A stretch of 11,445 nucleotides of DNA, taken from positions 2,207 through 13,651 of the forward strand of contig DUKK01000149.1 in the NCBI GenBank assembly GCA_013329355.1, read 5' to 3'. A program made the position numbers and the translations under genes. Below the pieces are notes generated by a model. The model ran no database searches. It saw only the letters and a list, made by a program, of their open reading frames with translations, and was not told where the DNA came from. The stretch comes from Candidatus Poseidoniaceae archaeon (lineage in GTDB: Archaea; Thermoplasmatota; Poseidoniia; Poseidoniales; Poseidoniaceae). Below, piece by piece: positions 1 to 6,900 of this stretch. How positions within the stretch are numbered: the first letter of the stretch is position 1; each line of letters opens with the position of its first letter.

Positions 1-444
1 TGCGTAGGTTAGCGTGATGGTCGACGAGTTTGGGTTCAAATACGGTAGGCCAAACTTGAGACAGCGTTGCAGTGAGTTGGCAGAGATTGTCATAGCGGTA
101 TTGATATCGTGATCTTCGACGAATAATATCGGGCGATCAAAACAGGTCCTAGGTGCAAAACCAATTGCATGAACCATGATATCGGCTTTTTTCCCGGGAT
201 TATCAGCGCTAAATGCATCATAGAACTCTTTTGTTGTTTCATCATTGGCAACATCTAGTGGATAAAATCCCGCAATTTGTGGTAATTTATCTTTAAGCTG
301 AAAAATCCTACTGCGAAAGCGCTTTTGATAGCCCAGGTAAAGGCTGACGCCGCTTTCTGCAAGCATCTTACAAATCGCCCAAGCGATTGAGTCTTCGCTC
401 GCAACACCAAACACGAATGCCGTCTTCCCGTTGAGTTGTAACAT
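1..444 (-). CDS. fabI: enoyl-[acyl-carrier-protein] reductase, FabI type (partial, C-terminus off the window)
   Basis: This is the first 148 codons of a FabI-family short-chain dehydrogenase/reductase, which reduces trans-2-enoyl-ACP with NAD(P)H in the last step of each fatty acid elongation cycle. The N-terminus MLQLNGKTAFVFGVAS leads into the atypical FabI nucleotide-binding motif GVASEDSIAWAI (residues 13-24), which replaces the usual SDR TGxxxGxG. The LDVAND stretch (about 63-68) fits the adenine-binding Asp, and VHAIGFAP (91-98) is the FabI hallmark. Tyr147 in TLTYA matches the first of the two conserved tyrosines. The catalytic Tyr and Lys of the YxxxxxxK motif would lie past the window edge and cannot be checked. 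The ATG start at 444 is supported by an upstream GGTGG (452-456) with a 7-nt spacer. Bacterial-type fatty acid synthesis is not typical of archaea, so an enoyl-thioester reductase with another physiological substrate is possible. The fold and family are nearly certain; the substrate is inferred. Confidence 0.9.
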   Translation of the reverse strand, partial: MLQLNGKTAFVFGVASEDSIAWAICKMLAESGVSLYLGYQKRFRSRIFQLKDKLPQIAGFYPLDVANDETTKEFYDAFSADNPGKKADIMVHAIGFAPRTCFDRPILFVEDHDINTAMTISANSLQRCLKFGLPYLNPNSSTITLTYA

Positions 445-563
445 AGCACAGCCACCTATTACAAAGTTGGCAGACCACACCCGCTCTTTGACTGTTACCA
501 TCAAAAATGTGGAAAATAGGTCAAAATCGATAGTCATGATTCTTAGCGAATCGTTAGACTAAA

Positions 564-1640
564 TCAAAATTCGTCGAGCAAATCATCAAATTCATCGGTG
601 TCAATATCGATGTCATCCAAGTCGCTGAACAAGTCATCAAACTCATCTTGTTCTGGTTCGTCAAGTTCAATAATCGGCTCTTCAGTAGGTTTTTTAGCTG
701 CTCGCTTACGGATAGACCGGGAAACTAATCCGATTAACAGCAAGAACAGAATTACTCCACCTGCTATTGCACCATAAAGCATCAATTCATCCTCGCCAAC
801 TTCACTAATACCACCGGTCAATGTTCCGGAAGACTGAGTCGATGCAACTGAGACTGGAATCATTGTCTCACTTAGGTCAGCGTTGGCATCATTGGTTGAA
901 CTGGCTTGAAATTGTAAGTCAAAATTTGTCGTCGAATCTAAATCGTCTGGGGCCAGAATTTTAATTTCCCTCATTGTTGAGGTTGCCCCCATCGCCAGAT
1001 CTTCTGCAACGAACTCTGAACCGATGAAACTGAATCCTTGTTGCTTCAGATCATTGATATTAGCGATGTCGACCCTAACCCTGTCATTATCGTTACCCTT
1101 GTTAGTAAATTGTAGGTTGATTGAAAATTCACTGCCCGATTCTACCTTTCTCGTCGATACATCATTAATTCTGAGTTCTACCGCACTGTATGTCGCGATT
1201 TCAAGCGAGTCTGAGAAAGAATCGTTTTCCCTCGGGAACGGTTCATTGAGCGGTATGGAATTCCACTCGGTAACCGTGGCAAATATATCGAACTCGTAAC
1301 TGTTGCTTGAGGCTTGCTTTGTAGTTCCACTGAATGTGACAGTGAATTCTTCCGTTTCCCCCGCTTCGACGCTGTATTCTCCGGTTGCGCCCAACATATC
1401 AGCGGTTGCTCCGCCATTCCACTCATTGGTGATTTCAATTTTCGATGCTCCAACCGTCGCAGTATTTTCTATCGTGCAAACCATCTCTACGGGTGCATAA
1501 CCTGCTGGACTGACATCCATTTCAGCTGGTGAATCACATGTTAGGTTTACACCAAAAACTGGGTTTTGTGCTTCTGCAACCGGAATTAGTGGTAGTAGGA
1601 ATACTACAATCATTAACATCCCCAAACCAGCACGCTTCAT
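564..1640 (-). CDS. single-pass membrane protein with signal peptide, beta-rich ectodomain and acidic cytoplasmic tail
   Basis: The protein has 358 residues from the chosen start. A signal peptide (1-24, MKRAG, a hydrophobic core, then VAEA) precedes an extracellular part with two likely Ig-like domains: about 25-155, with two Cys that could pair, and about 160-270, with the pattern of CARDB/NEW3-type archaeal surface domains. A Ser/Thr/Gly linker leads to a transmembrane helix (about 286-306), then SRSIRKRAAKK as a positive-inside stop-transfer signal. The tail is strongly acidic and contains DEFDDL twice (332-337 and 349-354). The reading frame stays open upstream to an ATG at 1766, but that would overlap the preceding hydrolase gene and bury the signal peptide. 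An in-frame ATG at 1670, inside the palindrome, is a real alternative (368 residues). No clear Shine-Dalgarno precedes either ATG. The role is unknown; the architecture matches the giant surface protein at the head of the array. Confidence 0.85.
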   Translation of the reverse strand: MKRAGLGMLMIVVFLLPLIPVAEAQNPVFGVNLTCDSPAEMDVSPAGYAPVEMVCTIENTATVGASKIEITNEWNGGATADMLGATGEYSVEAGETEEFTVTFSGTTKQASSNSYEFDIFATVTEWNSIPLNEPFPRENDSFSDSLEIATYSAVELRINDVSTRKVESGSEFSINLQFTNKGNDNDRVRVDIANINDLKQQGFSFIGSEFVAEDLAMGATSTMREIKILAPDDLDSTTNFDLQFQASSTNDANADLSETMIPVSVASTQSSGTLTGGISEVGEDELMLYGAIAGGVILFLLLIGLVSRSIRKRAAKKPTEEPIIELDEPEQDEFDDLFSDLDDIDIDTDEFDDLLDEF

Positions 1641-1662
1641 GTTGAACCAGTTGCCGGTAAGG

Positions 1663-1680
1663 ACATTCATTGATGAATGT
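1663..1680. promoter_or_regulatory. 18-bp palindrome between the hydrolase and membrane protein genes
   Basis: ACATTCATTGATGAATGT consists of two perfect 8-bp inverted arms around a 2-nt centre. It lies in the 64-nt gap after the TatD-like gene, with its near edge 22 nt upstream of the ATG at 1640 and covering the alternative ATG at 1670. No long T run follows it on the minus strand, so it is not an obvious terminator. It could be an operator for a dimeric regulator or a leader hairpin. The symmetry is certain; any function is inferred. Confidence 0.35.
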
Positions 1681-1704
1681 GCTGGAAAAATGTCCACTTT
1701 TTCT

Positions 1705-2589
1705 TCACTCTTGGCCGTATAATCTGTTAGGTAAATCAACATGGGCTCGCCACAATAATTCCTCATCGATTCCAGCGGCTAACAACTGGTTAGTCCGCTT
1801 AGGGACAGTTTTAGGCCCGAGCACTGCACCGGGTCTGCGTAAATCGTCCATGTAATCCGTTTCTAAAAGGAAACCATGACTACATTGTTCGGCAGTTTCT
1901 AGTAACGTGGCTATTGCACCTTTACCTGCTAATACGCTTGGAGTCAGTCCTTGAGTCACATCGGCTTTGACATTGGGTGGTGAGTAATGTCTAATCAGAC
2001 GGTCTTTTGGCAGACCAGATTTGTCTGCCATCCTTGCCATATCACGATAGGTTGATTCAAGTCCTCCCTCAACATGAAGTTGTAAGGCAAAGCCTTCATC
2101 TGCTGCGAGGGCCATAGTCTCACTCAACAAATTGTTTGATAAATCCCAAATTTCCTGATTTACATCCCAATGTGGTCTACCAACTTCACCGATTGCATGC
2201 GCCTTGCCTTCATGATAGAACTTTACCGCCTCAGCAATACTATCACGATAATTTTCCATTGCCATTTCTTTGCCTTTTACCCCATCTAGTTCAACCCATT
2301 CGATGAATTGACGCGCAAAGGCAGCAGGATGAGGCCCAAGAACTACCCTGACACTTAGACCTAGTTCTGATCTAACTGATTCTGCCATGTCTACGGTATT
2401 TTGATATGCGGCTTTGTGGCCATGTTTGGTGGTTGGTGGTGCAGCGAAGTCAGGGCAATGGATTAGGACGATATTGGTGCCACCTGCGTTCTTAAAATCC
2501 CGTGCAGCATCGAGGTATCTGCCGTTTCTATTCAAATGAAAGTGATTATCTAAAATCGGCCCGTGCCACGCAAGCCTTTGATTAGACAT
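1705..2589 (-). CDS. TatD-like metal-dependent hydrolase (TIM barrel, archaeal COG1099-like)
   Basis: This 294-residue predicted cytoplasmic enzyme of the amidohydrolase/TatD superfamily probably hydrolyses a phosphoester or related bond with two metal ions. All the expected metal ligands are visible in order: DNHFHL (H16, H18) at the end of the first strand, E135 in GEVGRPHW, H172 in LQLHVEGG, H201 in IRHYSPPN, and D245 in LLETDYMDDLRRPG. The VLGPHPAA segment (83-90) and RHYSPPN favour the archaeal TatD-related group (COG1099-like) over bacterial TatD proper. The ATG at 2589 begins 8 nt after the stop of the TBP-like gene and has GTGAG just upstream. A longer reading from TTG at 2637 would overlap that gene by 40 nt and adds a poorly conserved-looking N-terminus, so it was not used. 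The substrate is unknown. The placement suggests translation from the same message as the upstream genes. Confidence 0.88.
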   Translation of the reverse strand: MSNQRLAWHGPILDNHFHLNRNGRYLDAARDFKNAGGTNIVLIHCPDFAAPPTTKHGHKAAYQNTVDMAESVRSELGLSVRVVLGPHPAAFARQFIEWVELDGVKGKEMAMENYRDSIAEAVKFYHEGKAHAIGEVGRPHWDVNQEIWDLSNNLLSETMALAADEGFALQLHVEGGLESTYRDMARMADKSGLPKDRLIRHYSPPNVKADVTQGLTPSVLAGKGAIATLLETAEQCSHGFLLETDYMDDLRRPGAVLGPKTVPKRTNQLLAAGIDEELLWRAHVDLPNRLYGQE

Positions 2590-2597
2590 AGGACCAC

Positions 2598-3134
2598 TCA
2601 CAATAGTAGGTTGTTTTCCTGCAGTTGTGTTTTCCAAAATACTGCAGACATCGCCACCATGTTAGGGTGCCTAGCATCACTAGCAACACACTTGCCATTA
2701 GCCCAGACATACAACTTCAGATTATGCCGAGTGTCGTGAATTATTGCGCACCCCAACCGCTGGTCATAAGTTGAATTACCTCCAGTGAAAGTTTTGTTCA
2801 TAGCTTCAACATTGACTCCTGAATCAAAATTAAAGGAGGCGATTACTGGACCTAATTCTGTTTGTAATCCAGTATCATCAAGTCCCAAACGGAGTAATAG
2901 TTCTTTGGCTGCAGCACGAGCAACTTCAACTCGGTGTGTCCCATGAACGACGATTCTCCCAGCCTCGTCGATGATTATGGTTGCGCGCGGCTTCTCCAGC
3001 GCCTTGACGACAATATTGCCGTTTTTTTGCCCCGCTAACTGCGAAATAACAGCATCATGATCGACTGGCGAGGTCGGGACGAATCTAACTAATTGATTTT
3101 CGACTCTAACGTCGACTCCGCTGGTCGCCATCAT
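2598..3134 (-). CDS. divergent TATA-binding-protein-like (TBP-fold) two-repeat protein
   Basis: The 178 residues match the length of archaeal TBP. Repeat 1 (about 7-84) contains KPRATIIIDEAGRIVVHGT followed by an Ala/Glu/Leu-rich helix, which lines up with the TBP pattern KPKAT-[hydrophobic]-FSSGKIVVTG plus helix. Repeat 2 (about 94-175) starts with PVIASFNF and contains LKLYVWANGKCVASDA followed by a helix, which is the same pattern more degenerate. The paired phenylalanines that TBP inserts into TATA DNA are mostly absent: the repeat 1 positions read Asp and Gly, and repeat 2 keeps a Trp (W144) but has Leu at the other site. Canonical TATA bending is therefore doubtful. The protein could be a specialised regulator or an unrelated use of the fold. 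The start overlaps the upstream stop as ATGA and is preceded by GGAGG (3139-3143); the adjacent second Met at 3131 has the more usual 7-nt spacing. The family call rests on pattern only. Confidence 0.6.
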   Translation of the reverse strand: MMATSGVDVRVENQLVRFVPTSPVDHDAVISQLAGQKNGNIVVKALEKPRATIIIDEAGRIVVHGTHRVEVARAAAKELLLRLGLDDTGLQTELGPVIASFNFDSGVNVEAMNKTFTGGNSTYDQRLGCAIIHDTRHNLKLYVWANGKCVASDARHPNMVAMSAVFWKTQLQENNLLL

Positions 3135-3937
3135 TCTTCCTCCGGGTCTAGCCTAGAGGTCTTGTTTGATGAATTCTCCTCTACATCCGGCAACTTTGCT
3201 AATTGATTGAACATAGCGGAGCGCCACGGCATGAATAAAGGAACAAGTAGGACTGCTTCCTTACCGAAATCTGTCCGTAATTCCTTGAGTGCTCCCCTGA
3301 GGCGAGATGCAAAACGAGCGTTTCGACTCTGTGAAATATGTTCGCCAATAAGCCATTCATTCATGTCCCACCATGTAGCGCATAAAACCGCAGCGGAAGA
3401 CAAATTAGCACTGACTCCTTTTGGCGGTTTTTCAGCCTCGAAGATGTTGACTTTGACTCGCTTGCGCCATTTTTTCCCAACGGTAACGAGTGCCAGTAAT
3501 TTTTTCCAACGGGAAACTTCCCTAGCCTCAGCTATCATGTGAGCCACCCACTCCTCATCATCCAGTTCTGGTTCAATAAAAAATACCGGCCGATTATGCC
3601 GTTGAGCTAGCCTGTGGACTCTCCTCGGCTCTGGGTCTGGAAAGCGACCTGAGGTAACATCGTCAATCTGAGTTACCTCCTCAAGAAAAATACCCATTGT
3701 GCCGCCCGAAACCAGACCGTGAGCAAGATTTACTCCGCTCGATTCAGCCTCATCCTTTTCTTCTTGTTCCCATAACTCGATTACTTCATCTGACTCCAAT
3801 AAACCAAGTCCGTGCCATTCAATAGCTGGACGTAATTTGCGGGGAAAGACAACTGTGGGAATTGTGCCATGTAGGATGATCTTGCCGCCATCGGGGTCAT
3901 CCCACACAAGGTCGTTCCACCCTAGCCTAGAGGACAT
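3131..3937 (-). CDS. protein of unknown function, possibly a degenerate TraB/PrgY-like fold
   Basis: I do not recognise this 268-residue protein with confidence. It has no signal peptide or transmembrane segment. It starts with a short strand region, GGKIILHGTIP (17-27), has an acidic helix around 50-68, and then RRVHRLAQRHNRPVFFIEPELDDEEW (105-130), which reads as helix-strand. A basic stretch KKWRKRVKVN (155-164) follows. Near the C-terminus SRNARFASRLRGALKEL (204-220) and EAVLLVPLFMPWRSAMFNQL (227-246) resemble the 'RN..A..L...L' helix and the closing strand-helix of TraB/PrgY-like proteins. The family's GxxH motifs are missing, so any such relative would be inactive. The charged end (DPEEE) is probably disordered. 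The ATG at 3937 sits 10 nt after the giant gene's stop and has GTGAG 5 nt upstream (3943-3947). Its stop overlaps the TBP-like gene's start, which implies translational coupling. Confidence 0.8.
   Translation of the reverse strand: MSSRLGWNDLVWDDPDGGKIILHGTIPTVVFPRKLRPAIEWHGLGLLESDEVIELWEQEEKDEAESSGVNLAHGLVSGGTMGIFLEEVTQIDDVTSGRFPDPEPRRVHRLAQRHNRPVFFIEPELDDEEWVAHMIAEAREVSRWKKLLALVTVGKKWRKRVKVNIFEAEKPPKGVSANLSSAAVLCATWWDMNEWLIGEHISQSRNARFASRLRGALKELRTDFGKEAVLLVPLFMPWRSAMFNQLAKLPDVEENSSNKTSRLDPEEE
3139..3143 (-). promoter_or_regulatory. strong Shine-Dalgarno for the TBP-like gene inside the upstream coding end
   Basis: GGAGG on the minus strand lies within the last codons of the 268-residue gene. 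It is 4 nt from the first Met (3134) and 7 nt from the second (3131). Together with the ATGA stop-start overlap it indicates coupled translation from one message. Confidence 0.7.
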
Positions 3938-3947
3938 TAGAACTCAC

Positions 3948-6900
3948 TCATTGGTTTTCTAGCCATTCTTCGAGTTGTTGAACACTCCAACCTTGATCGA
4001 AGTAACCCTGAATTTCTTCTTGTGTCCAGAAACTAAACTTCTCCATCGCTTCTGCCATTTCCGGGCTTACTGCGGCTGCCGGTGCTGAGTAAGTCTGTGT
4101 CTGTTGAGGTATTGATGCGTAGGACTTGTCATCCTCATAATCATACTCAAACTCATCCTCAAGGTCATCTTCTCTATTGCGTCGGGAGATTACCACGACT
4201 ACTACGGCAAGTATGGCAATAACGCCAATCAAGACGATAACGATTAATCCGGTAGACAAACCATCGGCCCCCGAAGCCGCCACCTTGACATTGAAGGTTT
4301 TTCCTTCGTCTTTGCCGTTAAACAAAATATCCTTACTCTCGTTATCGTAAACGATGTAATACATTCCAGTGGTAGCATCAGTGAACTCCTCCAATTCGAT
4401 TGAAACCCACTGCGCTTGGTCCTTGCCGATAATTTCGCTCGTGATGTAACCTTCGAATACCGGAGGTTGATTATTGGTAACCGATTTAATCTCTAAATTG
4501 GCAATACCGGGTATACCCGAATTTACTAATTCAACCTCAAGAGTAATTTTATCGCCGACTTGTGGCGAATCTGGGATTGTTCTGGTATTTCTAACCTCGA
4601 AATTACTACCTTCAAACTCTAACGTGTAGGTTGAGCTATCTTGGCCGTCATTATCATTGCCCTCGATACCAACTGCAGAACCATCGTCGAAGTAACGTCC
4701 GGCACCAATTATCGGCGAACCTGCTCCATCGACTGTTTCAACCCACATTACTAGATTAACCTCCAATCCAGGAATGTTAAGATTAGATTCTGTCACATCA
4801 AATTGCCCAAATCCAACCGGCCACAAGTCGACACAATCTGCACTGGCTCGAATATAACCAAGACTTCCGGCTGAGAGATTCATTGGTGCAGAAAGTGGCG
4901 TTGTTCCATAATTGTTCTGATATACGTTCCAAACGTTGCCATCTTGTGGGTTACCATTGTAGTAAATCCAGTTTAGTGTTGTGGCATCTTCTGCGAGACT
5001 GCCGCGCTCTTCTATTTGGCTCGAAACATCTACGCAATGATAGCTGGATGTTGGCATATTATCATACAGTTCTGGCTCCAAGCCATTGGATGCTGTTTCG
5101 CCTCTGGAAGCAGACCATGATCCGAACACTAGTTTTGGCGCCTCGTCATCGACCTTGATGACAAACTTGCCACATCCGTTGATTACCGAACCGAAGCAAT
5201 ATGCGGTAGTCAAATCTTCAGCACCAACTGGTAGGTTAATCAATCTAAATTCATACTCAAATTCGTTTTGGTATGATGGCATCTTAATCGGGATATCAAA
5301 TACACCACCAGTGAAGGTGTGAGTGGTAATCTCTTCCTCAACCGGATCATAATCTCGTTCCGAATCTCGGAATACCTCTTTCCTAGTTATCTCCATAGTT
5401 AACTCCGCTTCAGGCGTAATGAATACATTCTCGAGAATACCCGAGGTAAACGAGTATTGTCCAGAGAACATCACAACATCGCCGCCAGTCACCGAACCAA
5501 TGAATGTCTCTTGTCCTATCTCATGATACAGGTTTTCAGATATTGGTATATTTTGATCTGTCAGGGTAGGAGAAATCATCCGCTTCTCTTCGAGATTCGA
5601 ACGGAAATCTAGTCTCATATCGTTTTGGTAAGTCCAAGTTTGACGATATGAACTTTCAGAGAAAACTGGGGAATTATCGAGGTCTTTGATTTGGAATGAT
5701 GGAGTATATTGAGAGGAGAGTGGTAGACCCCATTCAAAATTAATCGGGATGTTAATGATGAACTCCGGTTCAAACGGATCAATCAGCACATTCCCATCAA
5801 GGGTTCTTATGGTGGCTAGTGAGTCTCCTGCGGAATCAACCGCAATCGAGAATAATTCACTAGTTGCGTAAGCAGATTGGTTTCTTGGGTAGTAAACTAT
5901 GGTTGAATCGTAATTTGTCTCTTCAGGTGCCAAGATTATTTCAAGCATTTCAACATCCTTCCACCCATTTCCATCTTCCGCTTCAATAATCAGATTGTAT
6001 TGGTTGCCTGCAAACATGGTTTGATTCCAAATACCAACGCCGTCAGGTGCATTGGCTGGAATATTGCTCAACATTCTGACTCCGTTTGAATCTTCAATGT
6101 TCAGTGATTTGATTGTTGGATATTCCAAATCCATTCCAACATAAGTTAGATAATCGTTATCAAAGCCTGGGCCCCCACCACCGTCAACAGGATTACCTGC
6201 GAGGTCGTAGGACTCAATCCACACACTAACCTTGCCCTTTAGGCCTGAATTAGCAAAATCGTTGTAAGTACCGATAAAGGTAGCATTTGGTGCTGCACCA
6301 TTACTGGTCGTTGCCACCTGAATATATTCTGATTCCTCAGCTAACCCATTGGAATTTGCATCATGGTCGTATTGCACCCAAACATGCAACACTGCAGACT
6401 CTGGTGGAGTTGGAATATCGCTTATCGTCAGTCGGAAATCCTGCAAGATTTTCGGTGTAGCCCAAGAATCATCGAAAACGGATCGCCAGTTCTCATCGTT
6501 ATTTACGTCACCCTCGCCTGAATTTCTTTTGTATAACTCAAACGACAGAAGGTTTGGATTAAGGATGTCGATTGACAGGTTGAACTGAATCCCACAGTCC
6601 GAATCTGGATTGTATTCCGCAGGTGGGCACAGCGTATCTCCGCCGTCATATCCTGCGGCTCTGAAGCGGAAGGTCTCTAACCCAGAGGCGAATAAGCCAA
6701 GGTTGACGTTCCAGTCGTAATATCCGCCGATTGCACCGGATCTATTAGCAATCTCTGTCCAGGTGATATTAGTGAATTCACCCTCGACCTCTATACCTCT
6801 CTTTTCGACCACCAAGAAGTAGCTCGCCGGGTCAGGGGCAGCAGTAACTGACTCAAAAGTAAGGTTACCTTTTAGATTAATATCTTGGTTGGAATACGCC

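Noticed and set aside
255..455. Minus-strand open frame of 66 codons near the window start
   Set aside because: It is out of frame with the FabI reading, which has family motifs over its entire length and a Shine-Dalgarno at its own ATG. The 66-codon frame is a shadow.
536..554. Weak hairpin GATTC-TTAGC-GAATC just downstream of the small membrane protein stop, considered as a terminator
   Set aside because: The stem is only 5-7 bp with a wobble pair and no T run follows; archaeal termination relies on T-rich tracts, which are not evident here.
1024..1532. Several plus- and minus-strand open frames inside the small membrane protein gene
   Set aside because: Low-complexity translations, no ribosome binding sites, full overlap with a gene that has clear domain architecture.
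1641..1766. Longer N-terminus for the small membrane protein starting at 1766
   Set aside because: It would overlap the end of the hydrolase gene and place 42 residues in front of a clean signal peptide.
2590..2637. Longer N-terminus for the TatD-like hydrolase
   Set aside because: It needs a TTG start and overlaps the TBP-like gene, while an ATG with a GTGAG upstream lies 8 nt after that gene's stop.
3207..3542. Plus-strand open frame of 111 codons
   Set aside because: It lies antisense and wholly within the 268-residue gene, has no start signal and reads like no known protein; it is probably a shadow.
4883..5322. Overlapping plus-strand open frames antisense to the giant gene (also 6349-6588, 8668-8871 and 8882-9073)
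   Set aside because: Expected by chance over almost 6 kb of antisense; no start signals or family features.
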